The translations under genes and the position numbers were made by a program. From Desulfuromonadaceae bacterium (GTDB taxonomy: Bacteria > Desulfobacterota > Desulfuromonadia > Desulfuromonadales > Geopsychrobacteraceae), in the NCBI GenBank assembly GCA_016744555.1, contig JADGED010000014.1, positions 6,828 through 20,429 on the forward strand: 13,602 nucleotides of DNA, written 5' to 3'. Below are positions 1-6,489 of the stretch, in pieces. Under the pieces are notes generated by a model. That model ran no database searches, was not told the origin of the DNA, and was given only the letters and a program-made list of their open reading frames with translations. Numbering within the stretch: the first letter of the stretch is position 1; each line of letters begins with the position of its first letter.

Positions 1-18
1 CATTCACATCGCCTCCAT
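1..18 (-). promoter_or_regulatory. Probable RBS and start codon of a truncated minus-strand gene
   Basis: On the minus strand a GGAGG (16-12) is followed after 8 nt by an ATG at 3-1, the last bases of the window. This is ideal Shine-Dalgarno geometry. An earlier ATG at 9-7 is followed at once by a TGA, so it is not a useful start. Another minus-strand gene may therefore begin here, about 80 nt downstream of the SulP gene and possibly in the same transcript. Only the start codon is visible, so its product is unknown. Confidence 0.4.
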
Positions 19-84
19 AATTAAAATTTCGGCAATTCTAACACAGTTGGGCATGAAAACAATGCTTCAATCCACGCACTAGTT

Positions 85-1695
85 TCACAATTTATTTGCG
101 CAAACCAAATCTTTTGAGTGCTCAACAGCACGATCAAAAGACAAATAGATGTGAGTTTCTGGAACTATGGAAAATATTTCTAAACGTAAGAGTTTTTTCT
201 TTATCTCTTCGCTAACTACGATAAATGGAGTGATGCCATTTTCTTTTAATTTCAAGAGAATTTCACACAAAGCAAAAAATGCCGACAGATCAAGGAATGG
301 CACTTTAAGACAATTAAAAATAACAATTTTGGTTTCCAGCATGGCACCAACCTGACCAACTAAGCACGATGTGGAACCAAAGAAAAAAGGGCCGTCAATA
401 TCTACAACTCGCACATGAAAACTCTTATCGTAATTGAGTTTTTCACAACCCTTGATGTCGCGCACAGAAACTTCTAGATCGTTTACCGACGAACTTACCT
501 GTTTTGTCATCCGCACCGTAAGGAGCACTGACGCAAGGACAACTCCAACACCAACAGCCATAATAAGATCGACAAATACCGTTAAGAATAAAACAATGAA
601 CATAATTACAAGGTCGTGCCTAGGAGCTTTTTTGATAATTTTTATAAACCGATAATCGACAATATCTATACCAACTTTTATTAAAATTGCCGCTAATACT
701 GCCATTGGCACGATAGCAGCGTACTTTCCCAAGCCTAACAGTATTGCCAATAATATCAGTGCATGCAAAGCGCCAGACAGTCGTGTAGTTCCGCCGGATT
801 TAACATTAACAACCGTGCGCATTGTCGCTCCTGCGCCAGGGATACCACCTACAAATGCCGTCATCGCATTCCCTAGCCCTTGACCAATCAGTTCACGATT
901 TGAATTATGCTCCGTTTTGGTTAAGGTATCAGCAACCAAAGAAGTTAGAAGGCTATCAATCGCCCCCAAAATAGCGAGGCTCATCGCCGCAGAAATGACA
1001 ATTGACATTTGGCTGAGGGTAAAACTTGGAAATATTATTTCTGGTAGACCGCTCGGAATATTCCCTATCGTTAGCAACTGAAATCCAGCCAACTGCGAAA
1101 TCATCGTTACGACTACTAAAGCCAATAACGGTGTCGGTATTATCCGGGCAATTTTTTTCGGAGTGAAAAACACTATCAACAAAGCAATAAGGCTCGCATA
1201 TACCGCATCGAGTTGCAACTTACTCCAGACACTACCAAGTGCTGCTACCGCTTCCAGTGGTGACTTAACCCCTTCAATTCCGAGCAAAGGGTTTATTTGT
1301 AATAAAATAATTATGAGACCAATGCCACTCATAAAACCAGAAATCACTGGATAAGGGACAAACTTGACGAATTTGCCAACCTTTAACATACCAAGCAGTA
1401 TCTGCAATAATCCGGTTAGCAGTACCGTCGCCATGAGCAAAGAAACATCACCATGAAAAAGAACTAGTGTCGATGCCGCAACAATAGTCATCGGACCTGT
1501 TGGCCCAGAGATTTGTACTTTGGTGCCGCCTGCTATTGCCGCAACAAAACCAAGGATAATGGCTCCATAAATCCCAGCTTGGGCACCGACTCCACTAGCG
1601 ACGCCAAATGCTAATGCTAAGGGCAGAGCGATAACACTGGAAGTGATACCACCAAAGACATCTCCGATTATCCGTTTATAAGCCAATCCTTGCAT
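85..1695 (-). CDS. SulP family inorganic anion transporter with C-terminal STAS domain
   Basis: This is an inner-membrane transporter of the SulP/SLC26 family, whose members move sulfate, bicarbonate or related anions. Substrate cannot be told from sequence. Residues about 12-405 (numbered from a TTG at 1707) are a hydrophobic block with the family signature AGIYGAIILGF and GTKVQISGPTGPM near residues 44-73. A cytoplasmic STAS domain follows (about 430-530), with VPFLDLSA at 469-476, matching the IDxSG loop of SulP STAS domains. Length about 536 aa is typical of compact bacterial SulP proteins. I chose the ATG at 1695, preceded by GGATAGTGAG. The TTG at 1707 extends the frame by 4 codons but has no visible RBS. 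It follows the HTH regulator by 27 nt on the same strand, so the two are very probably co-transcribed and the regulator may act on this transporter. Confidence 0.93.
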   Translation of the reverse strand: MQGLAYKRIIGDVFGGITSSVIALPLALAFGVASGVGAQAGIYGAIILGFVAAIAGGTKVQISGPTGPMTIVAASTLVLFHGDVSLLMATVLLTGLLQILLGMLKVGKFVKFVPYPVISGFMSGIGLIIILLQINPLLGIEGVKSPLEAVAALGSVWSKLQLDAVYASLIALLIVFFTPKKIARIIPTPLLALVVVTMISQLAGFQLLTIGNIPSGLPEIIFPSFTLSQMSIVISAAMSLAILGAIDSLLTSLVADTLTKTEHNSNRELIGQGLGNAMTAFVGGIPGAGATMRTVVNVKSGGTTRLSGALHALILLAILLGLGKYAAIVPMAVLAAILIKVGIDIVDYRFIKIIKKAPRHDLVIMFIVLFLTVFVDLIMAVGVGVVLASVLLTVRMTKQVSSSVNDLEVSVRDIKGCEKLNYDKSFHVRVVDIDGPFFFGSTSCLVGQVGAMLETKIVIFNCLKVPFLDLSAFFALCEILLKLKENGITPFIVVSEEIKKKLLRLEIFSIVPETHIYLSFDRAVEHSKDLVCANKL

Positions 1696-1722
1696 CTCAC
1701 TATCCAATTCATTAATTAGAGG

Positions 1723-2388
1723 TTAACCTAATAGTTTTGTTTCGATAGAGGTAACTTGTTCGATGAATTCTCGGCGATTCAATTGTTTTTTAACCAGTGC
1801 AATAAAATCTTTTTCCATCAGCAGTCGTATAAGCCTGGTTTTAATTATCAATCGTTCGGTTTTATTACTGGCAAGGAGGAGAAAAACAATTTCAGTTCTG
1901 ATATTGTCAATGGCTTTAAAATCCATCGGTTGGTCTAAGAATGCGACCAGAAGCTTGGTTTTTTCAATTTGATAAGCACCATCAACAGCCGGAGTCATAA
2001 AAGATATCCCCTGCAATGAAGATGAGACAATGGATTCCCGATAAAGAGTTTGACGCTTAATTTGGGTCGCTTCGTCAACAGGTATATCGCTAATCATTCC
2101 CAAAACCTCATCCAGTAATTCGTCACGATTCCCGCCGCAAGCACGATATATGATCAAGCCATCGGCTAAAGCGTCTGCAATCATAATTTTATAGTTAGTT
2201 GCAGTACGATCCCCGCTTCCTTGCGAATCCACCACCCAAGTTTCAATTTTTTCACTATTGAATCGCCATTGCCCGCCAATTTTTATTGCAAATGGGATCG
2301 ATCTTGAATTAATCATCCGATAAATAGTCTTCTCAGAGACATCCAGCTTTTCTGCAACTTCTTTCACTGTCAAAAATGTTTTGTCCAT
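1723..2388 (-). CDS. Excisionase-type HTH regulator with degenerate PTS EIIA-like domain
   Basis: This is a putative DNA-binding regulator of about 221 aa. From the chosen start, residues about 5-52 form an excisionase/MerR-like winged HTH (LTVKEVAEKLDVSEKTIY, then GGQWRF and an EKIETWV helix). Residues about 70-215 resemble a PTS EIIA type-2 (PtsN/mannitol) domain, including FKAIDN, which matches FDAIDN in PtsN. The loop that normally carries the phosphorylated histidine (IPH) reads GISFMTPAV here, so the His is absent and PTS phosphotransfer is unlikely. The domain is probably a sensory or scaffold relic. The frame extends to an ATG at 2451, but the ATG at 2388 has AAAAAGGA 6 nt upstream and leads straight into the HTH. 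It is the first gene of a unit with the SulP transporter and divergent from aroC. Confidence 0.85.
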   Translation of the reverse strand: MDKTFLTVKEVAEKLDVSEKTIYRMINSRSIPFAIKIGGQWRFNSEKIETWVVDSQGSGDRTATNYKIMIADALADGLIIYRACGGNRDELLDEVLGMISDIPVDEATQIKRQTLYRESIVSSSLQGISFMTPAVDGAYQIEKTKLLVAFLDQPMDFKAIDNIRTEIVFLLLASNKTERLIIKTRLIRLLMEKDFIALVKKQLNRREFIEQVTSIETKLLG

Positions 2389-2448
2389 CGCATGTCCTTT
2401 TTGTCCAATTTTGTCCATTGTGATCTTTTGACTATTAATAGGCAAGCA
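2377..2448 (-). promoter_or_regulatory. Candidate promoter and TGGACAAAA direct repeats before the HTH-EIIA gene
   Basis: On the minus strand TTGCCT and CACAAT are separated by 17 nt (about 2446-2418), each matching the sigma70 boxes at 4 of 6 positions. Immediately downstream, three copies of TGGACAAAA lie within about 40 nt, the last overlapping the chosen start codon at 2388. The geometry would suit an autoregulatory operator at the transcription start. The promoter boxes are weak, and the repeats may partly reflect a duplicated start region (ATGGACAAAA occurs twice, 30 nt apart and in frame). Confidence 0.3.
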
Positions 2449-2551
2449 CATTTTAGAAATAGACCGATCAAAATGGCATAAAGCACCGTTTTCTGCTATG
2501 CTCAGCTATTATTGTTATTTTTCTAACTAATGAATAGGTAGGTAAACAAAG

Positions 2552-3628
2552 ATGTCTAGCTTTGGACGTATGTTTAGGATCAGCACCTTTGGCGAATCAC
2601 ATTGCCCCGGAGTCGGTGTCGTTGTTGATGGCGTCCCTCCACGCATGAAACTATCTGCCGCAGATATCCAAGGTCAACTAGATCGTCGTAGACCTGGGGG
2701 CAACAAACTTGGGACCAAACGCAATGAAGCTGACCAAGTACAAATCTTATCTGGCATCGAAAATGGCCTAACTCTCGGCACCCCCATAGGGATGTTGGTT
2801 AACAACAAAGACCAACGCCCTGGCGATTACGGTTCCATGAGCCAAGTGCCACGACCATCTCATGCTGACTATACTTACCAAAGCAAATACGGCATTCACG
2901 CGGCTAGTGGCGGTGGACGCTCCAGCGCAAGAGAGACAATTGGACGGGTAGCAGCTGGCGCCATTGCCGAAAAATACTTATCCGAACAGTATGGCATCGA
3001 AATTGTTGCGTGGGTCAGTTCGGTCGGCAACCATGCCACCGATAACGTTAATATGGATACCATTTCTCGCACTGAAGTTGACGGTAATGACATCCGCTGT
3101 CCGGACCTCACTGCTGCTGAGAAAATGACCGCAGAAGTTGTCGCCGCTCGTGAAGCCAAAGATTCAGTCGGAGGGATAATCACATGCGTTTGCCGCAACC
3201 TTCCAGTTGGCCTTGGCGAACCAGTATTTGATCGATTAGAGGCGAAATTGGCGCAAGCGATGCTATCCCTACCAGCGACTAAAGGTTTTGAAATTGGCTC
3301 TGGCTTTGCTGGAACTAAAATGCGTGGATCACAGCACAACGATCCTTTTGTCAAAAAAGGTGCGAACCTAGGCACCAGCACCAACAATAGCGGTGGAGTT
3401 CAAGGCGGTATTTCCAACGGTGAACCGGTCTATTTTCGCGTAGCATTTAAACCCACAGCAACAATTGGTATAGAACAAAAAACCGTCGACTTCTCTGGAG
3501 AAGAAACAATATTGGAAGCCAAAGGACGTCACGATGCTTGCGTAGTACCACGAGCCATCCCCATTGTTGAGACCATGGCAGCTTTGGTTATCGCCGATCT
3601 AGTTATGATCCAGAAAATGCGTAATTAA
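2552..3628 (+). CDS. aroC: Chorismate synthase
   Basis: It catalyses the last shikimate-pathway step, 5-enolpyruvylshikimate 3-phosphate to chorismate, an FMNH2-dependent elimination in the cytoplasm. All three family signatures are present: GESHC at residues 14-18 with DGVPP, GGGRSSARETIGRVAAG around 120-136, and GRHDACVVPRAIP from 325. The last has Ala where most homologues have Pro (RHDP). Length 358 aa is complete. Segments such as TNNSGGVQGGISNGE, LPATKGFEIGSGF and RPSHADYTY resemble the long class typified by yeast ARO2 more than the E. coli or Bacillus types, judged from memory. Start ATG has an AGGTAGGT about 8 nt upstream. Transcribed divergently from the HTH-EIIA gene, with a probable terminator after it, so it seems monocistronic. 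Confidence 0.97.
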   Translation: MSSFGRMFRISTFGESHCPGVGVVVDGVPPRMKLSAADIQGQLDRRRPGGNKLGTKRNEADQVQILSGIENGLTLGTPIGMLVNNKDQRPGDYGSMSQVPRPSHADYTYQSKYGIHAASGGGRSSARETIGRVAAGAIAEKYLSEQYGIEIVAWVSSVGNHATDNVNMDTISRTEVDGNDIRCPDLTAAEKMTAEVVAAREAKDSVGGIITCVCRNLPVGLGEPVFDRLEAKLAQAMLSLPATKGFEIGSGFAGTKMRGSQHNDPFVKKGANLGTSTNNSGGVQGGISNGEPVYFRVAFKPTATIGIEQKTVDFSGEETILEAKGRHDACVVPRAIPIVETMAALVIADLVMIQKMRN

Positions 3629-3658
3629 TTTTATTGAGATGCTTATATACGCAAAATA

Positions 3659-3739
3659 GACACCAAGAGCGGCATTCGCTTTTCGGTTTTACCCCAAAAG
3701 GTTATCTCTATTTTTGTTTTCTTGGTGCCTTGGTGGCAA
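3659..3739. repeat. Inverted CACCAAG/CTTGGTG pair with tandem TTGGTGCC-TTGGTGGC
   Basis: In the gap between aroC and ylqF, ACACCAAGA (3659-3667) is mirrored by TCTTGGTGC (3720-3728), about 50 nt apart, and the right arm is itself an imperfect tandem (TTGGTGCC then TTGGTGGC). Text of the type CTTGGTGnCTTGGTGG recurs as dispersed intergenic repeat pieces in several bacterial groups, as I recall. This may be a remnant of such an element. There is no coding content in the gap. Confidence 0.4.
3665..3690 (+). terminator. Probable intrinsic terminator after aroC
   Basis: AAGAGCG (3665-3671) pairs with CGCTTTT (3677-3683), a 7-bp stem with one G-U pair, around a GCATT loop. TTTCGGTTTT follows. It lies 37 nt after the aroC stop. 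The stem is short and the T run is interrupted, so strength is moderate at best. Confidence 0.5.
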
Positions 3740-3784
3740 AAATGCATTTTAAATTTCACATTAAGTCTTTATGAAAGAATAAAT

Positions 3785-4669
3785 ATGATTATTGATTGGT
3801 ATCCCGGCCACATGAAAAAGGCGCGGGCACAAATTCTTGAAATAATGCCAAAGATTGACTTGGTAATAGAAGTACTTGACGCAAGGCTACCTACTAGCAG
3901 CGCCAACCCACTACTAGAGCGCTTACGTGGCGATAAGCCATGCATAAAGGTACTAAACAAAAACGACCTTGCCGATCCAACGATAACCAAACGCTGGGTA
4001 ACTTTTCTAGAGAAACAGCAAGGAGTGAAAGCCATTCCACTTGAAGCGACTAATCGTCGTGATGGTGGGCTGATTCCAAAAATGTGCCGCAAATTACTAC
4101 CAGAGCGCTGCAAAGCAAAGAAACCATTACGGGTACTAGTTGTTGGCATTCCTAATGTTGGCAAATCGACATTAATTAACACTATGGCCGGCAAAAAAAT
4201 GGCCAGAGTTGGTGACAAGCCGGCGATCACTACCTGTCCACAACAAATAGACCTGCGCAACGGCATTCTCCTTTCCGATACTCCTGGTCTACTGTGGCCG
4301 GTATTGGACGATATTGCCGGCGCCTGCCGCTTAGCAGCTAGTGGCGCAATCGGTGATAACGCTTTTGACACTATTGAAGTTGGCGTAACAACAGCGCAGT
4401 ATTTAGCCGAAAAATACCCTGCCCTACTACTAAAGCGCTACAAGATGGCAGAGTTGGCTGATTCTCCAGTAAGAATCGTCGAAGAATTAGGTCGACGGCG
4501 TGGTTGCCTAATCAAAGGTGGGGATGTGGATCTCCATCGTGCGGCAGAGTTGGTATTACGTGAATTTAGAAGTGGCAGTGTTGGGCGTATTTCTCTCGAA
4601 CGGCCTGAAGAAACTGGCGGCGCATTTAACCAAGGAGTAACACTGGATGAAAACCAAGCCCAAGATTAA
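3785..4669 (+). CDS. ylqF: Ribosome biogenesis GTPase YlqF/RbgA
   Basis: This is a circularly permuted GTPase that, in the characterised Bacillus protein RbgA, binds the late 45S intermediate and promotes 50S subunit completion. The motif order is permuted, as expected: G4 NKND at residues 58-61, G1 GIPNVGKST at 121-129, G2 threonines near 149-150 and G3 DTPG at 165-168. The N-terminal WYPGHMKKA is the family hallmark. Length 294 aa is normal, with a C-terminal RNA-binding helical domain. I chose the ATG at 3785 because the protein family begins right there (MIIDWYPGHM). The frame runs open to 3722 with unrelated residues. The RBS is weak (GAAAGAAT). Its end overlaps the RRM gene by 23 nt, indicating co-transcription and probably translational coupling. 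Confidence 0.96.
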   Translation: MIIDWYPGHMKKARAQILEIMPKIDLVIEVLDARLPTSSANPLLERLRGDKPCIKVLNKNDLADPTITKRWVTFLEKQQGVKAIPLEATNRRDGGLIPKMCRKLLPERCKAKKPLRVLVVGIPNVGKSTLINTMAGKKMARVGDKPAITTCPQQIDLRNGILLSDTPGLLWPVLDDIAGACRLAASGAIGDNAFDTIEVGVTTAQYLAEKYPALLLKRYKMAELADSPVRIVEELGRRRGCLIKGGDVDLHRAAELVLREFRSGSVGRISLERPEETGGAFNQGVTLDENQAQD

Positions 4670-5000
4670 AGATATTTTTGTCAGCGAAATTTCATTTGAA
4701 GCGACGGAAGAAGATATTCTCAAACTATTTTCGGTATGTGGAACCGTACGCTCAATCAATATGGTCACCGACAAACGTACCGACCAATTCAAAGGGGTCG
4801 CATTTGTTTGCATGTCCAATGATGCCGAAACCAGAGAAGCAATAAACATGCTCGACGGCACTAGATTAATCGACCGCTGCATCGTCGTCTCGGCAGCAAA
4901 AACCAAAGAAGAACTTGCGATAACGGCACCAATAATCGAAGCTGTAGAAAAAAAGACTCGGCGTAAGCGGGTACCAAAAGGGCGAAAAAAGACTAAGTAG
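4647..5000 (+). CDS. Small RNA-recognition-motif (RRM) protein
   Basis: A 117-aa cytoplasmic RNA-binding protein with one RRM fold at residues about 9-88 and a Lys/Arg-rich tail (TRRKRVPKGRKKTK). RNP2 is IFVSEI (10-15), with the stacking aromatic Phe11. RNP1 is KGVAFVCM (49-56), which keeps Phe53 but has Val51 where most RRMs have Phe or Tyr. Bacterial RRM proteins are common in cyanobacteria and several Proteobacteria, with roles mostly unknown. AAGGAG lies 9 nt before the ATG, inside the end of ylqF. The overlap with a 50S-assembly GTPase suggests an rRNA- or ribosome-related target, which is inference only. The basic tail would suit rRNA binding. Confidence 0.9.
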   Translation: MKTKPKIKDIFVSEISFEATEEDILKLFSVCGTVRSINMVTDKRTDQFKGVAFVCMSNDAETREAINMLDGTRLIDRCIVVSAAKTKEELAITAPIIEAVEKKTRRKRVPKGRKKTK

Positions 5001-5004
5001 TTTA

Positions 5005-5021
5005 TCAATGAATGGCATTGA
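5005..5021 (+). terminator. Weak hairpin after the RRM gene
   Basis: TCAATG (5005-5010) pairs with CATTGA (5016-5021) around an AATGG loop, five bases after the RRM stop and followed by ATTT. The stem is AT-rich with only a short T run, so it may be a weak terminator or chance. The candidate promoter of the next gene starts inside it. Confidence 0.25.
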
Positions 5022-5045
5022 ATTTACACAATAACGGCAGATAAT
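5018..5045 (+). promoter_or_regulatory. Candidate sigma70 promoter for the DUF3617 gene
   Basis: TTGAAT (5018-5023) and GATAAT (5040-5045) are separated by 16 nt, matching the -35 and -10 boxes at 4 and 5 of 6 positions. Transcription would start near 5052, giving a leader of about 23 nt that contains the AGAGGAAG ribosome-binding site. Confidence 0.45.
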
Positions 5046-5074
5046 AACATTAAGCTTTCTGCTAAGAGGAAGTC

Positions 5075-5506
5075 ATGACCATTAAAAAAACATTCGTAAC
5101 GATCGCTTGTCTTGCCATAATTAACTTCTGCGTCGATGCTTCAAATGCTAGAGCAGAGGTTGACATGAATGAGGGGCAATGGGAGGTCACTATCACAACG
5201 GAACTGGCAAAGATCCCTTTTGTTATACCCCCAACAGTTGACACCATGTGCCTTAGCAAGAGCGAATTAATCCCTAAAGATGAAGAGCGTGAACGGGATG
5301 ATAATTGTAAAATCGCCAAACAGGACATCAGCGGCGACACTGTTAGTTGGGAAATCGTATGTGATGCAGATACCGGACAAATGACAGGTTCTGGGTCGAT
5401 AACTTATGCTGGCGATAATTTTGATGGCACCGTAAAGATACAAGTACCAAGCACTGGAACAGTCATTCAAACAATGACCGGGAAGCGAATTGGCAATTGC
5501 AACTAA
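5075..5506 (+). CDS. Secreted DUF3617 family protein
   Basis: A 143-aa protein exported to the periplasm, of unknown function. It has a Sec signal peptide (basic MTIKK, hydrophobic core, probable cut after ARA at residue 27). The mature part fits DUF3617: an opening EGQWEVTI, a central Cys (C59, TMCLSK), NCKI (C78), SWEIVC (C96) and a late C142. The four cysteines probably form two disulfides. The late part (GQMTGSGSITYAGDNFDGTVKI) has the beta-rich pattern of the family. A strong AGAGGAAG lies just before the ATG. The outer-membrane barrel gene follows after 103 nt on the same strand, so the two may share a transcript and serve the cell envelope. Confidence 0.85.
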   Translation: MTIKKTFVTIACLAIINFCVDASNARAEVDMNEGQWEVTITTELAKIPFVIPPTVDTMCLSKSELIPKDEERERDDNCKIAKQDISGDTVSWEIVCDADTGQMTGSGSITYAGDNFDGTVKIQVPSTGTVIQTMTGKRIGNCN

Positions 5507-5544
5507 AATTGCCATATAAGTTTCACCGTGAAAGAGACTAGATT

Positions 5545-5575
5545 GATCGCAGCATAATATCTCATTGCTACGATC
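5545..5575 (+). other. Hairpin between the DUF3617 and barrel genes
   Basis: GATCGCAGCA (5545-5554) faces TGCTACGATC (5566-5575) across an 11-nt loop. This is a 10-bp stem with one C-A mismatch. No T run follows, so it is not a standard terminator. It lies 34 nt before the barrel start and could be an RNA-processing or stability element, or an operator. A TTG at 5565 opens the barrel frame inside this hairpin, but it has no RBS. Confidence 0.4.
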
Positions 5576-5609
5576 CCATAACCTATTTCTCACCATAAGG
5601 GAGGAACCA

Positions 5610-6374
5610 ATGATTAACAAATGTAAAGCATTAATCTCGATCATTGCATGCTTACTACTTGCTAGTACGGCTTTTGCCGATGAAACTGTCTCACTAAAAC
5701 TCGGCTACCAGCTACTTAGTCCGGAAGGAAATATGGCAGGCACCATTGATGGCGTAGGGACTAAAATCGACATAGAAAAAGACTTAAACCTGTCTGACAG
5801 CAAAAATATTACGGCAGAATTTTCTTTAAAATGGAACGATTCTCAATTTACCATAAATTACTTACCAATCAGTTTTTCTGGTACTGGCGAGATGACATTA
5901 GATGGTGATTTTAACGATTTACCGTTCACAATAGATGAAACAGTTAAAACTGACCTTGATATTAATATTTATGATATTAGCTACACCTATTACCTCCTTA
6001 ACTTTGATGATTTGCCGACCAGATTTCAGTTAGGGCTAGAATTGGCCGTCAAAGTTACTGATGTTGACCTCAAGCTTCAAAACTTAGACAATCCTGCCAC
6101 CGAATCTGAATCATTTATTGCTCCGATTCCAACCATTGGCCTCCGATCACGCATTGCTTTAGCCGATTTCCTGGGAATATCTGGCCGTATTGGCTATGCG
6201 GAGTACAAAAACAATAATTTCTTGGATGCTGAGGCGCAAATTGAATTTTCGCCAATCCCAATGGTAGGTATTTATGCTGGTTATCGCTACTTTGATCTGC
6301 AAATAGACGAGGAAGATGTTTTGGTAGAAACAAAATTTACCGGCCCATTTGGTGGTTTATTAGTGCGTTTTTAA
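5610..6374 (+). CDS. Putative outer-membrane beta-barrel protein
   Basis: A 254-aa protein likely inserted in the outer membrane. A signal peptide (MINKCK, hydrophobic stretch, cut after AFA at about residue 23) is followed by alternating polar/apolar strands such as NIYDISYTYYLLNF, FQLGLELAVKVTDVDLKL, MVGIYAGYRYFDLQI and the terminal GPFGGLLVRF. It ends in Phe, the signal typical for BAM-dependent insertion. Size and strands suggest an 8- to 10-stranded barrel of the OmpW/OmpA-like or general porin-family class, but I do not recognise a specific family. I chose the ATG at 5610 because GGGAGG lies 5 nt upstream and the signal peptide starts there. An upstream extension to 5565 is unsupported. 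The following strong terminator closes the unit. Confidence 0.8.
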   Translation: MINKCKALISIIACLLLASTAFADETVSLKLGYQLLSPEGNMAGTIDGVGTKIDIEKDLNLSDSKNITAEFSLKWNDSQFTINYLPISFSGTGEMTLDGDFNDLPFTIDETVKTDLDINIYDISYTYYLLNFDDLPTRFQLGLELAVKVTDVDLKLQNLDNPATESESFIAPIPTIGLRSRIALADFLGISGRIGYAEYKNNNFLDAEAQIEFSPIPMVGIYAGYRYFDLQIDEEDVLVETKFTGPFGGLLVRF

Positions 6375-6427
6375 TCACAACTATATTTTTCACAAAATCG
6401 ATCAAGTTAAATAATTAAACTTCTACG

Positions 6428-6476
6428 CAATATCCTGTTGAACTAAACCACTAGACTTCAACAGGGTATTGCTTTT
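6428..6476 (+). terminator. Strong intrinsic terminator after the barrel gene
   Basis: CAATATCCTGTTGAA (6428-6442) pairs fully with TTCAACAGGGTATTG (6457-6471), 15 bp with one U-G pair, around a 14-nt loop. CTTTT follows. It ends the barrel gene transcript, but its T run stops only 13 nt before the next start codon, leaving no room for a promoter downstream of it. Confidence 0.8.
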
Positions 6477-6489
6477 AACTGGATAAAAA

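Noticed and set aside
1723..1938. Phage excisionase as sign of a mobile element
   Set aside because: The HTH is of the excisionase family, but it is joined to an EIIA-like domain and no integrase, attachment site or phage gene is present.
2896..3387. 163-aa open frame antisense to aroC
   Set aside because: Fully inside a well-supported gene, low-complexity Ser/Arg-rich translation, no RBS. It is a shadow frame.
3769..4371. 200-aa open frame antisense to ylqF
   Set aside because: Shadow of the GTPase gene, with no recognisable domain or ribosome-binding site.
4556..5008. 150-aa open frame antisense to the RRM gene with hydrophobic stretches
   Set aside because: The sense-strand RRM protein has RNP motifs and a good RBS. 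The antisense frame matches nothing.
5267..5644. 125-aa minus-strand frame across the DUF3617 gene end
   Set aside because: Antisense to two genes with signal peptides and strong RBSs, without support of its own.
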